Source: 62-47 sp051954235
GTDB taxonomy: Bacteria > Pseudomonadota > Alphaproteobacteria > Rhizobiales > Xanthobacteraceae
Reading direction: 5' to 3'
Length of the DNA: 64,000 bases
Assembly: GCA_051954235.1 (NCBI GenBank)
Contig: JBQCHY010000013.1
Location: 22,344-86,343 of the forward strand
A program made the position numbers and the translations under genes. Every line of letters starts with the position of its first letter. The stretch's first letter is position 1. Shown here in pieces: positions 55,454 through 63,994 of the stretch. The notes below the pieces were generated by a model. The model was given only the letters and a program-made list of their open reading frames with translations. It was not told the origin of the DNA and did not search any database.

Positions 55454-56896
55454 CTATCCGCCCGAACGGTACACCTGAATGTCGAGGTCGCGGATCTTCT
55501 TCCGCAAGGTATTGCGGTTGAGCCCGAGCAGGTCGGCGGCCCGGATCTGATTGCCTCGGGTGGCGGCCAGCGCCGCCGTCAGCAACGGCAGTTCGACCTC
55601 CTTGAGGATGCGGTGGTAGAGGCCCGGCGGCGGCACGCCGTTGGGGAAGCCGGAGAAGTACGAGGCGAGATAGCCTTCGACCGCGCCGCCGAGGTTCTCG
55701 ACGTTCTGCAACATGCTTCCGCTCGCCACCACGGCCGGCGGCGCCAGTTCGCCCTCGATCACCGCGCCGGTGATGACGTCCTGCGGATACAGCGCCGACA
55801 ACCGCCGCGCCAGGTTTTCAAGCTCACGGACATTGCCGGGCCAGCGGTACTGCTTCAACTTTTCCAACGCCAGCGCGTCCAGCTTCTTCGCCGGCAAGCC
55901 ATCCTTCTCGGCCAGCGCGAAGAAGTGGCGGATCAGATCGGGCAAATCCTCGATGCGCTCGCGTAGCGGCGGCAGGCGCAGCGGCACCACGTTGAGGCGG
56001 AAGAACAAGTCCTCGCGAAACAGGCCCTGCTGAATCAGGATGCGAAGGTCCTTGTTGCTGGCGGCGATGATGCGCACGTCGGTCTTGATCGGCGTGCGGC
56101 CGCCGACCGTAGTGTATTCGCCCTGCTGCAACACACGCAGCAGGCGCGTCTGCGCTTCCATCGGCATGTCGCCGATCTCGTCGAGAAACAGAGTGCCGCC
56201 TTCCGCCTGCTCGAAGCGGCCGGAGGCGCGGTTGTTGGCGCCGGTAAACGCGCCGCGCTCGTGGCCGAACAATTCAGACTCGATGAGGTCGCGTGGGATC
56301 GCCGCCATGTTGACGGCGACGAACGGACCGCTGCGCCGCTTGCCGTAATCATGCAGCGCGCGCGCCACCAATTCCTTGCCGGTACCGGATTCACCGGAGA
56401 TCATCACGGTTAGATCGGTCTGCATCAATCGCGCCAGCACGCGATAGATTTCCTGCATCGCATTGGAGCGGCCGATCAGCGGCAGCGTATCGAAATCGGA
56501 TTCCGCGTCGTTGGTCGAAGCGCGCTGCTTCGGCTCCGCCAGCGCACGCCCGATGATCGCGATCAGCTCCTTCAGATCGAACGGCTTCGGCAGATATTCG
56601 TAGGCGCCGCATTCCGACGCGCGGATCGCCGTCATGAAGGTGTTCTGCGCGCTCATGACGATGATCGGCAGGTTCGGTCGGATCTTCTTGATGCGCGGCA
56701 GCAGATCGAACGCGTTCTCGTCCGGCATCACCACGTCGGTGATCACCAGATCGCCCTCGCCCTGGCTGACCCAGCGCCACAGCGTCGCGGCGTTGCTGGT
56801 GAGGCGAACCTCAAAACCGGCACGCGACAGAGCCTGATTGAGCACCGTGCGGATCGCAGTGTCGTCATCGGCAACCAATATGTTCCCAGCGGGCAT
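55454..56896 (-). CDS. ntrC: Nitrogen regulator NtrC (NR-I)
   Basis: Sigma-54 activator of 480 residues. The receiver has D in VITDVVMPDENAFD. The AAA+ domain has GESGTGKELVAR, the full GAFTGA loop (ERGAFTGANN), and GGTLFLDEIGDM. The Fis-type helix-turn-helix is at the end (IRAADLLGLNRNTLRKKI). A good ribosome-binding site, AGGAG, lies 5 bases before ATG 56896. It starts 8 bases after ntrB. Confidence 0.97.
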   Translation of the reverse strand: MPAGNILVADDDTAIRTVLNQALSRAGFEVRLTSNAATLWRWVSQGEGDLVITDVVMPDENAFDLLPRIKKIRPNLPIIVMSAQNTFMTAIRASECGAYEYLPKPFDLKELIAIIGRALAEPKQRASTNDAESDFDTLPLIGRSNAMQEIYRVLARLMQTDLTVMISGESGTGKELVARALHDYGKRRSGPFVAVNMAAIPRDLIESELFGHERGAFTGANNRASGRFEQAEGGTLFLDEIGDMPMEAQTRLLRVLQQGEYTTVGGRTPIKTDVRIIAASNKDLRILIQQGLFREDLFFRLNVVPLRLPPLRERIEDLPDLIRHFFALAEKDGLPAKKLDALALEKLKQYRWPGNVRELENLARRLSALYPQDVITGAVIEGELAPPAVVASGSMLQNVENLGGAVEGYLASYFSGFPNGVPPPGLYHRILKEVELPLLTAALAATRGNQIRAADLLGLNRNTLRKKIRDLDIQVYRSGG

Positions 56897-56904
56897 CGTC
56901 GCTC

Positions 56905-58077
56905 CTATGGCATGGCCTGTGCGTTATCTCGCGACGTGGACGCTTCGCCGTCGGAGACTTCGCCGGAAGTTTTGGAGACGCTGAACATCGGCAACAACAC
57001 GCGGAAAGTGGTCTTGCGCGGCTGCGATTCACATTCGACGATGCCGCCATGATCGCCGACGATCTTGGCAACCAACGCGAGGCCAAGCCCGCTTCCCGTC
57101 AGCTTAGTGGTAACGAACGGATCGAACAGGTTCGGCATCAGATCGTCCGGAACGCCGGGGCCGTTGTCCTTGACGCAGAATTCCAGCGGCAACGATACGC
57201 GTGTCTTCTTGCCCGGCACCGACAGACGCACGCCGGGGCGGAATGCAGTGGTTAGTTGTATCTCCGCATCGCTGCCGAGATCGCGCGTGGCTTCGGCGGC
57301 ATTCTTCACCAGATTCAAAAACACCTGAATCAGTTGATCCTGATTGGCGAGTACCGGCGGTAGCGACGGATCGTAGTCCTCGATGAATTTGACATCGCGC
57401 GCGAAGCCCGACTGCGCCAGCCGCTTGACGTGGTCGAGCACCGAATGAATGTTGACCGCGCCGCGCGCGACCGGCCGTTCGTCGCCGAACACTTCCATGC
57501 GATCGACCAGCGTGACGATGCGATCGGCTTCGTTACAGATCAGTTGCGTCAGTTCGCGATCGTCCACGGTCGCGCCCTGCTCCAGCAGTTGCGCCGCGCC
57601 GCGAATGCCGGACAGCGGATTCTTGATCTCGTGCGCCAGCATCGCCGCGAGCGCGATCACCGAGCGTGCCGCGCTGCGATGGGTAAGTTGCCGGTCCATC
57701 TTGTCGGCGATGCTGCGTTCTTGCAGCATTACGACGATGTGGCCGGGATATTCGCCGAGCGGCGCGACGTGAAGATCGACCTGCCGATCGCCGCCGATGC
57801 GCGGCGTGCCGAGATCGACCTTGTATTCGTTCACCGGCAGTCCCGAATCCCGCACCTGATCGATCAGAGCAAGTAACGGACTGCCGAACGGCACAAGTTC
57901 TTTCAACGCCTGGCGCTTGAGAAACTGTGTCGAGATATCGAAGAATGATTCCGTCGCGTTGTTGGCGTCGACGATCTTGCCATCGGGCGCGACCAGGAAA
58001 ATCGGATGCGGCAATGCGTTGAAGATCGCCTGATTGTCCGGCGGCAACGCACGAGGCTCGACGGCAACACGCGTCAT
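56905..58077 (-). CDS. ntrB: Nitrogen sensor kinase NtrB (NR-II)
   Basis: Cytoplasmic two-component kinase of 390 residues. PAS covers about 15-125, the phospho-His is in AMLAHEIKNPLSGIRGAAQLLE, and the ATP domain has NLVKNAAEAT, VKDNGPGVP and GSGLGLALVAK. It is normally controlled by PII proteins under nitrogen limitation. ATG 58077 overlaps the dusB stop (ATGA). dusB-ntrB-ntrC is the normal alphaproteobacterial order. Confidence 0.96.
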   Translation of the reverse strand: MTRVAVEPRALPPDNQAIFNALPHPIFLVAPDGKIVDANNATESFFDISTQFLKRQALKELVPFGSPLLALIDQVRDSGLPVNEYKVDLGTPRIGGDRQVDLHVAPLGEYPGHIVVMLQERSIADKMDRQLTHRSAARSVIALAAMLAHEIKNPLSGIRGAAQLLEQGATVDDRELTQLICNEADRIVTLVDRMEVFGDERPVARGAVNIHSVLDHVKRLAQSGFARDVKFIEDYDPSLPPVLANQDQLIQVFLNLVKNAAEATRDLGSDAEIQLTTAFRPGVRLSVPGKKTRVSLPLEFCVKDNGPGVPDDLMPNLFDPFVTTKLTGSGLGLALVAKIVGDHGGIVECESQPRKTTFRVLLPMFSVSKTSGEVSDGEASTSRDNAQAMP

Positions 58078-59108
58078 GCGGCGGCGCTCCATGCGAGGTC
58101 GTCGAAGGCTTCGCGCAGCAATCGATGGACGCTAGCGACGCTCTCCGAGGTGAGGATTTTCTGCCGCCAAATCTTGAGGCGATTTGATGGCGCGGCGGAA
58201 ATTCTTGCGGCGAAATCAAGGCTCCAGCCGAGGTGCTTGCGGGCGTGCTTCGCCCCGATGCGCTCGCCGTAGTGGCGGACCACGTCCTCGTAGAGCGCGC
58301 AGGCATAATCGAGTTGCTGCGCCATGTCCGGCGGCGCCTCCACAGGACCGCCAGCGAGCCGTCGACCGATCTGGCCGGGCAGCCAGGGCTGGCCCTGCGC
58401 GCCGCGCCCGATCATCACCGCGTCGGCGCCGGAGAGTTCGAGCGCGCGCACGGCGTCGTCATAGGAGGTGATGTCGCCGTTGACGACCAGCGGCACGGTG
58501 ATCGCCTCCTTCACCGCGCGCACCGCCGCCCAATCGGCGGACCCTTTGTAGAACTGGCAGCGGGTGCGGCCATGCACCGCGATCAGTTTGACGCCGGCGG
58601 CTTCGGCACGGCGCGCCAACTCCGGCGCGTTGAGCGAGGCATGATCCCAGCCCAGCCGCACCTTCAGCGTCACCGGCACCTTCACCGCGGCGATCGTCGC
58701 CTCGATCAGCGTCAGCGCGTGATCGAGATCGCGCATCAGCGCCGAGCCGGACTGCCCGCCAGTGACGTGCCGCGCCGGGCAGCCCATGTTGATATCAATG
58801 ATGTCAGCGCCGGCGGCTTCGGCGATCCGCGCGCCCTCGGTCATCCAGTGCGCCTGACAGCCGGCAAGCTGGACGACGTGCGGCCCGAGCCCGGTCGCTT
58901 CCGCCCGCAACAGTGTCATCGGGCGGCCCCGCGCCAGATCGTCGCTCGCGGTCATTTCCGAGACGACCAGTCCCGCGCCCAGCGCCGCGACCTGCCGGCG
59001 GAACGGCACATCCGTGATCCCCGACATCGGCGCCAGCAGCACCCGATTGGCGATTTCGACATCGCCAATCTTGAGCGGCCGAGCCGCGGGCTGTGTCAGG
59101 TCGGTCAA
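58074..59108 (-). CDS. dusB: tRNA-dihydrouridine synthase (DusB/NifR3 type)
   Basis: FMN enzyme of 344 residues reducing uridine in tRNA D-loops. Motifs: LLAPMSGITDVPFR, INMGCPARHVTGGQSGSALM (catalytic Cys in GCP), HGRTRCQFYKGSADW, VVNGDI and GRGAQGQPW. The start is TTG 59108 by frame; no ATG is near the family N-terminus. It heads the ntr operon and is divergent from ispDF. Confidence 0.94.
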   Translation of the reverse strand: MTDLTQPAARPLKIGDVEIANRVLLAPMSGITDVPFRRQVAALGAGLVVSEMTASDDLARGRPMTLLRAEATGLGPHVVQLAGCQAHWMTEGARIAEAAGADIIDINMGCPARHVTGGQSGSALMRDLDHALTLIEATIAAVKVPVTLKVRLGWDHASLNAPELARRAEAAGVKLIAVHGRTRCQFYKGSADWAAVRAVKEAITVPLVVNGDITSYDDAVRALELSGADAVMIGRGAQGQPWLPGQIGRRLAGGPVEAPPDMAQQLDYACALYEDVVRHYGERIGAKHARKHLGWSLDFAARISAAPSNRLKIWRQKILTSESVASVHRLLREAFDDLAWSAAA

Positions 59109-59168
59109 AACGGGTCTCGCAAGCTGGAACGTTACGTTGTAGACGCTTCAGAGCTCAATTAATGGGCA

Positions 59169-59182
59169 GCATAAGTTTATGC
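59169..59182. promoter_or_regulatory. 14-bp palindrome between dusB and ispDF
   Basis: GCATAA (59169-59174) and TTATGC (59177-59182) are perfectly inverted with 2 bases between, in the divergent gap. It is a candidate operator or promoter core. It does not match an NtrC or sigma-54 consensus by eye. Confidence 0.35.
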
Positions 59183-59364
59183 CTACATTTTATCCAGTAA
59201 CCCGGTTTTTGCAAGTGCGCCGCACAATCGGGCAGCGGTCCGGTGGGCATAATGCGCAAGAGGGGCGAAAAGCTGCTGTTTTCGCCGTCCAACGTGCTAT
59301 GGGGCTGTCGTCGCGCACCGCGCGATCCCAGTTCCTCCCAGATTTGCCGCTGCCTCACTGATCC

Positions 59365-60579
59365 ATGCCGACACCGAATCGAACCGCCGTCATCATCGTC
59401 GCCGCCGGGCGCGGCCTTCGCGCCGGGCCGGGCGGACCCAAGCAATACCGCACGCTTGGCGGGCGCAGCGTCATCTCGCGGGCGATGGCCGCTTTCTGCG
59501 GCCACCCACAGGTCGCTGCCGTGCAGCCGGTGGTCAATCCGGACGACATCGCGATTTTCAACCAGGCAGTTGGAAACATCCGGGCGCTGCCGCCGGTCAA
59601 CGGCGGCGCGACGCGGCAGGCGTCGGTGCGGGCCGGGCTTGAAGCGTTGGTCGCGACCGCGCCGGACATCGTGCTGATCCACGACGCCGCGCGGCCGTTC
59701 GCCAACGACGCGCTGATCGCGCGCGCGATCGAAGCCGCGACGACAACCGGCGCGGCCGTCCCGGTGATCCCGGTCACCGACACCATCAAGCAGGTCGATG
59801 CTAGAGGCCATGTCGATGCCACGCCGGAGCGCGCCAAGCTGCGCATCGCGCAGACGCCGCAGGCGTTCCGCTACGATGTTATCTTGGAAGCGCACCGCCG
59901 CGCCGCGCGCGAGGGCCGCGACGATTTCACCGACGATGCCGCGCTCGCCGAATGGGCGGGATTGACGGTAGCAACCTTTGAAGGCGATCCTGCCAACATG
60001 AAGCTGACGACTCCCGAAGATTTCGCCCGCGAGGAAGCGCGGCTCGGCGCCGCGCTGGGCGACATCCGCACCGGCACCGGCTACGACGTTCATGCCTTCG
60101 GCGACGGCGATCACCTGATGCTGTGCGGCGTCCGCGTGCCGCACAATCGCGGCTTCCTCGCGCATTCCGACGGCGACGTCGGCCTGCATGCGCTGGTAGA
60201 TGCCATTCTCGGCGCGCTGGCCGATGGCGACATCGGCTCGCACTTTCCGCCGAGCGATCCGCAATGGAAGGGCGCGGCGTCGGACAAATTCCTCGTTTAC
60301 GCCATGGAGCGCGTCAAGGCGCGCGGCGGCCGCGTCGCGCATCTCGAAGTGACGATGATCTGCGAACGTCCGAAGATCGGCCCGCTGCGCGACACGATGC
60401 GCGCACGGATCGCTGAAATTACGGGCCTGCCGCTGTCGCGCGTCGCGGTAAAGGCGACCACCAGCGAACGGCTCGGCTTCACCGGCCGCGAGGAAGGCAT
60501 CGCGGCAACGGCGTCGGCAACAATCCGCTTGCCGTGGGACGATGACGACGGCGAGGCCGCCGACAAACGGAGCGCCTGA
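59365..60579 (+). CDS. ispDF: Fused IspD-IspF (MEP isoprenoid pathway)
   Basis: A bifunctional protein of 404 residues. The IspD part (1-230) makes CDP-methylerythritol, with the signature AAGRGLRAGPGGPKQYRTL and IHDAARPF. The IspF part (232-395) makes the cyclodiphosphate, with RTGTGYDVHAF, HSDGDVGLHALVDAILGAL and GDIGSHFPPSD (zinc ligands). Fusion is common in alphaproteobacteria. cinA follows after the stop. Confidence 0.96.
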   Translation: MPTPNRTAVIIVAAGRGLRAGPGGPKQYRTLGGRSVISRAMAAFCGHPQVAAVQPVVNPDDIAIFNQAVGNIRALPPVNGGATRQASVRAGLEALVATAPDIVLIHDAARPFANDALIARAIEAATTTGAAVPVIPVTDTIKQVDARGHVDATPERAKLRIAQTPQAFRYDVILEAHRRAAREGRDDFTDDAALAEWAGLTVATFEGDPANMKLTTPEDFAREEARLGAALGDIRTGTGYDVHAFGDGDHLMLCGVRVPHNRGFLAHSDGDVGLHALVDAILGALADGDIGSHFPPSDPQWKGAASDKFLVYAMERVKARGGRVAHLEVTMICERPKIGPLRDTMRARIAEITGLPLSRVAVKATTSERLGFTGREEGIAATASATIRLPWDDDDGEAADKRSA

Positions 60580-60580
60580 C

Positions 60581-61189
60581 ATGCGCGGCAGTGATGCACG
60601 TGCCCTCGCCCGCTCGCTGCTCGATCTCTGCCGTATGCGCAAACTGACTATCGCCACCGCCGAGTCCTGCACCGGCGGATTGGTGGCGGGCGCGCTCACC
60701 GACATTCCCGGCTCGTCCGACGTGATCGACCGCGGCTTCGTCACCTATTCCAACGACGCCAAGCGCGCAATGCTCGGCGTGAAAGCCTCGACGCTCGACA
60801 CCTTCGGCGCAGTCAGCAAGGAGACCGCGCAAGCGATGGCGATCGGCGCGCTGGAGCGCGCCGGCGTCGATCTCGCAGTGTCGATCACCGGCATCGCCGG
60901 TCCCGGAGGCGCGACGCCGAACAAGCCGGTGGGGCTGGTGCATTTCGCCGTCGCCGCGCGCGACGGCCGCATCCTGCATCGCGAATGCCGCTTCGGCGCG
61001 CTCGGCCGCAGCGTGGTGCGCGAGCGCTCGGTGATCGAGGCGCTACGGATGCTGACGGAAATGGCGCGCGGACCGAAAGCGCCGGTGCCGAAGAAGCGCG
61101 AACCCGCGGTGCGCGCCGTGCCCCGCGTCGCCCGCGCCCCGCGCCGCGTCGCGGTGAAACGCCGCGTGGCAAAGCGTAAGAGGAAATGA
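60581..61189 (+). CDS. CinA C-terminal domain (PncC-type) nicotinamide-nucleotide amidase
   Basis: A protein of 202 residues. The CinA/PncC domain covers 5-165, with TIATAESCTGGLVAGAL and VSITGIAGPGGATPNKPVGLVHFAV. It deamidates NMN in the known family. Residues 165-202 are a Lys/Arg/Pro tail rich in basic residues. The frame is open from 60542, overlapping ispDF, but ATG 60581 gives the family N-terminus. The large N-terminal half of full CinA is absent. Confidence 0.9.
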   Translation: MRGSDARALARSLLDLCRMRKLTIATAESCTGGLVAGALTDIPGSSDVIDRGFVTYSNDAKRAMLGVKASTLDTFGAVSKETAQAMAIGALERAGVDLAVSITGIAGPGGATPNKPVGLVHFAVAARDGRILHRECRFGALGRSVVRERSVIEALRMLTEMARGPKAPVPKKREPAVRAVPRVARAPRRVAVKRRVAKRKRK

Positions 61190-61204
61190 GCAATCGAATG
61201 ACGC

Positions 61205-61294
61205 CGTCATGGCCGCGCTTGTCGCGGCCATCCACGTCTTTCTTGCTGCAATAGCGTCAAAACGTGGATGGCCGGAATAAATCCGGCCATGACG
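61205..61294. repeat. Palindromic intergenic repeat, family B, copy 3
   Basis: 90 bp bounded by CGTCATGGCCG and CGGCCATGACG, a perfect 11-bp inverted repeat. The inner words CATCCACGTC and ACGTGGATGGCCGG match the copy at 26991-27085. Confidence 0.8.
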
Positions 61295-61388
61295 ACTGAG
61301 AGGCAATCAACTCGTTTTCGGACAATTGATACTGCTCAGTTCGTCGAGTCCATGAGCGCGCCGATTGGAAAGACTTGCACTACGAAAG

Positions 61389-61527
61389 CCGTCGTCCCCG
61401 CGAAGGCGGGGACCCAAAATCCCTGGCGATCATGATTGATGATTGCCTAAGAAAAGTTACGTGTCACGGGCACTGTCCGCATCAAGGGCGACACGGAGTC
61501 TGGGTCCCCGCCTGCGCGGGGACGACG
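61389..61527. repeat. 139-bp element with 27-bp terminal inverted repeats (family C)
   Basis: The left end (61389-61415) and right end (61501-61527) are inverted copies matching at 26 of 27 positions, beginning CGTCGTCCCCGCG. Each arm also folds on itself (CCCCGCGAAGGCGGGG). The unique 85-base core carries no gene. It is MITE-like in form; no target duplication was seen. Confidence 0.65.
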
Positions 61528-61555
61528 TTAAGGGTTGTTGTGACGAAAGTGCCGC

Positions 61556-62035
61556 TTAGCTCGTCGAGCCGGCGAGCGCGCCGGGGCGGCCGTAGACTTT
61601 GTCGGCTCTAGCCTCGAAGGCGGCGGCGAATTTCTGGAACGCGGCGTCGAACATGCTGCCCATCAGCATCGCCAGCACGCGGCTCTTGAACTCGTAAGAG
61701 ATGAAGAATCCGACATCGCAAGCGCCCTCGCCCTTCGCCTCGAAGGTCCAGCGGTTTTCCAACGAACTGAACGGGCCTTGCAGATATTCGACGAGAATTT
61801 TCAGGTTGGGACGATCGAGCGTGACGCGACTGGTGAAGCTCTCGCGCACCACCTTGAACGACACCGTCATGTCCGCGACCACGACTTCCTTGCCGTCGGG
61901 TTTTTGTGTGCGTTGGCGCACCTTGAGCGCGCTGCACAGCGGCACGAATTCCGGATAGCGCTCGACATCGGCGACGAGATCGAACATCTCTGAGGCGCTG
62001 TGGCGAACGCGGCGCTTGTTGGCGAATTGCGGCAT
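61556..62035 (-). CDS. COQ10/RatA-like START-domain protein
   Basis: A protein of 159 residues of the COQ10/polyketide-cyclase START-like family, which binds ubiquinone-type ligands; the E. coli relative RatA has been described as a toxin blocking ribosome association. Typical stretches are RHSASEMFDLVADVERYPEFVPLC and FISYEFKSRVLAMLMGSMFDAAFQKFAAAFEARA. ATG 62035 gives the normal N-terminus; the open frame upstream to 62101 overlaps lipA. It starts 10 bases after lipA, a frequent pair in alphaproteobacteria. Confidence 0.9.
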   Translation of the reverse strand: MPQFANKRRVRHSASEMFDLVADVERYPEFVPLCSALKVRQRTQKPDGKEVVVADMTVSFKVVRESFTSRVTLDRPNLKILVEYLQGPFSSLENRWTFEAKGEGACDVGFFISYEFKSRVLAMLMGSMFDAAFQKFAAAFEARADKVYGRPGALAGSTS

Positions 62036-62045
62036 TGGATCGAAC

Positions 62046-62957
62046 TCAGCCGAACCTGGCGGTGCGCGCGGCCTGCAACTTGGCGAAGTCGTCGCCGGCA
62101 TGATGCGACGAACGCGTCAATGGGCTCGCCGACACCATCAGGAAGCCCTTGGTATAGGCGACCTTCTCATAGCCCTTGAATTCGTCGGGCGTGACATAGC
62201 GCTTCACCGCGTGATGCTTGCGCGTCGGTTGCAGGTACTGGCCGATGGTGAGGAAATCGACGTCGGCGGAGCGCAGGTCATCCATCACCTGCAACACCTC
62301 GTGACGCTCCTCGCCGAGCCCGACCATGATGCCGGACTTGGTGAACATGCTCGGATCGAGTTCCTTCACCCGCTGCAACAGGCGGATCGAATGGAAGTAG
62401 CGCGCGCCGGGCCGCACCGAGAGATAGTGCGAGGGCACGGTTTCCAGATTGTGGTTGAAGACGTCCGGCTTGGCGGCGACGACGACTTCCAGCGCACCGT
62501 CCTTGCGCAGAAAATCCGGCGTCAGAATTTCGATGGTCGTGGTCGGGCAGCGCGCGCGGATGGCGCGGATGGTTTTGGCGAAGTGTTCGGCACCGCCATC
62601 GGCGAGATCGTCACGGTCAACCGAGGTGACGACGATGTGGGCGAGGCCGAGCTTGGCGGTGGCTTCCGCGACATGCTCCGGCTCCGACACATCGAGCGCG
62701 CCGGGCATGCCGGTCTTGACGTTGCAGAAGGCGCAGGCGCGGGTGCAGGTATCGCCCAGGATCATCACCGTGGCGTGCTTCTTCGACCAGCATTCGCCGA
62801 TATTCGGGCAGGCCGCTTCCTCGCACACCGTCGTCAGGCTCTTCGAGCGCATCAGCGCGCGGGTTTCGGCGAAACCGGCCGAGGTCGGCGCCTTGACGCG
62901 AATCCAGTCCGGCTTGCGCTGGCGCGGCTCGCGCGCGACGGGAGTGATCTCGTTCAT
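62046..62957 (-). CDS. lipA: Lipoyl synthase
   Basis: Radical-SAM enzyme of 303 residues inserting sulfur into octanoyl chains. The auxiliary cluster cysteines are 45, 50 and 56 (CEEAACPNIGECW), and the radical-SAM cysteines 71, 75 and 78 (CTRACAFC). The C-terminal RSSHHA stretch supplies the serine that binds the auxiliary cluster. ATG 62957 is chosen; the frame is open further upstream antisense to the carbonic anhydrase. It depends on the Suf system for its clusters. It is divergent from the carbonic anhydrase gene. Confidence 0.96.
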   Translation of the reverse strand: MNEITPVAREPRQRKPDWIRVKAPTSAGFAETRALMRSKSLTTVCEEAACPNIGECWSKKHATVMILGDTCTRACAFCNVKTGMPGALDVSEPEHVAEATAKLGLAHIVVTSVDRDDLADGGAEHFAKTIRAIRARCPTTTIEILTPDFLRKDGALEVVVAAKPDVFNHNLETVPSHYLSVRPGARYFHSIRLLQRVKELDPSMFTKSGIMVGLGEERHEVLQVMDDLRSADVDFLTIGQYLQPTRKHHAVKRYVTPDEFKGYEKVAYTKGFLMVSASPLTRSSHHAGDDFAKLQAARTARFG

Positions 62958-63050
62958 GTGGGCGCAGATAGCGATGCCGGGGCCTGCTTGCCACCCCTTC
63001 CCGTCGCGACACGGTTGCGACTCTCTCGCCGGCTTGGCAGAGACGATCGC

Positions 63051-63680
63051 ATGACCGACTTCAACGACCTGATCGATGGCTATCGCCGCTTCCGCACCAG
63101 CGAATATCGCCGGCACCGCGACCGCTGGGAGGAATTGAGCGAAGGCCAGAACCCGCGGGTGATGGTGATCGCCTGTTCGGACAGCCGGGTCGACCCCGCG
63201 CAGATCTTCGACACCGTCCCCGGCGAGATATTCGCGGTGCGCAACATCGCCAATCTCGTGCCGCCGTTCGAATTGGGCGGCGGGCGCCACGGCGTGTCGG
63301 CGGCGCTCGAATTCGCGGTGACGCAGCTCGAAGTACCCGAAGTGGTGGTGCTCGGCCACGGCTCATGCGGCGGCGTCGCCGCGTCCTTGTCGAAGCGCTT
63401 CCACGGCGCGCCTCCGGGCGAAGGCGGGTTCATCGACCATTGGGTCGACATGCTCGACGAGGCGCGCGACCGCATCGTCGCCGAATATGGCACCGGGCCC
63501 GAAGCGGTGCGGGCGATGGAATTGGAGACGGTGCGCGTCTCGATCCGCAACCTGCGCACGTTCCCGTGCATCCCGGAGCGCGAGGCGGCGGGCAAGCTCA
63601 AGCTGCGCGGTGCCTATTTCGCGATCGCCGACGGCGTCCTGCACGTCATGGACGACGACGGCAATTTCGCGCCGGCTTGA
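63051..63680 (+). CDS. Beta-carbonic anhydrase
   Basis: Zinc enzyme of 209 residues that interconverts CO2 and bicarbonate. The zinc ligands are Cys42 with Asp44-Arg46 (ACSDSR) and His103 and Cys106 (GHGSCGG). The length and motif order are normal for beta class. A downstream small gene begins at TTG overlapping its stop (TTGA). Confidence 0.95.
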   Translation: MTDFNDLIDGYRRFRTSEYRRHRDRWEELSEGQNPRVMVIACSDSRVDPAQIFDTVPGEIFAVRNIANLVPPFELGGGRHGVSAALEFAVTQLEVPEVVVLGHGSCGGVAASLSKRFHGAPPGEGGFIDHWVDMLDEARDRIVAEYGTGPEAVRAMELETVRVSIRNLRTFPCIPEREAAGKLKLRGAYFAIADGVLHVMDDDGNFAPA

Positions 63681-63994
63681 GCGACAAACGCGCCTGGGAT
63701 GAACAAAAGGCCGCGTCGTTGGACGGCGCGCTGGTTCTGATCGGGCTGACGGTCGAAGCTCCCGAAGGCAGCACGCTGTCCCAGTTCTATGGAACGGTGA
63801 TCGAGGTCGATCCCCGCAGTGGCGTGTTGCTCCGTCTTGAAGGGACGCGGTCAGGGGAAACCTATCGGCTTCCTCCTGATCTCAACGCCTTCTTTCCGGC
63901 ACGGCCGGGAGAATATCGGCTTCGATCGATCGGCGAAGTAGTAAGAGATCCCGATTTTACAGCTCAGTGGACGATCACGCCGCCGTCGCACTGA
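63677..63994 (+). CDS. Small hypothetical protein
   Basis: A protein of 105 residues starting at TTG 63677, which overlaps the carbonic anhydrase stop (TTGA), suggesting translational coupling. It is a soluble protein with alternating beta-strand-like stretches (ALVLIGLTV, VIEVDPRSGVLLRLEG) and no Cys, signal peptide or known motif. I do not recognise the family. Coding character and coupling suggest it is real. The stop is 6 bases before the window end. Confidence 0.65.
   Translation: MSDKRAWDEQKAASLDGALVLIGLTVEAPEGSTLSQFYGTVIEVDPRSGVLLRLEGTRSGETYRLPPDLNAFFPARPGEYRLRSIGEVVRDPDFTAQWTITPPSH

Larger units (their letters stand above)
61190..61555. other. Repeat-filled intergenic region
   Basis: 366 bases between cinA and the convergent COQ10-like gene. 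It holds a family B repeat (61205-61294) and a different 139-bp inverted-repeat element (61389-61527). No gene seen. Confidence 0.6.

Noticed and set aside
59125..59145. Possible sigma-54 promoter (TGGAAC...TTGT) near dusB
   Set aside because: The spacing of the GG and GC doublets is wrong by one base and the GC is absent.
59214..59226. GTGCGCCGCAC palindrome as an NtrC site
   Set aside because: It lacks the TGCACC-N5-GGTGCA layout and is short enough to occur by chance in this GC content.
62016..63680. Long plus frame that would fuse about 345 extra residues to the carbonic anhydrase
   Set aside because: The extra part is antisense to lipA. Carbonic anhydrase has a normal start at 63051.
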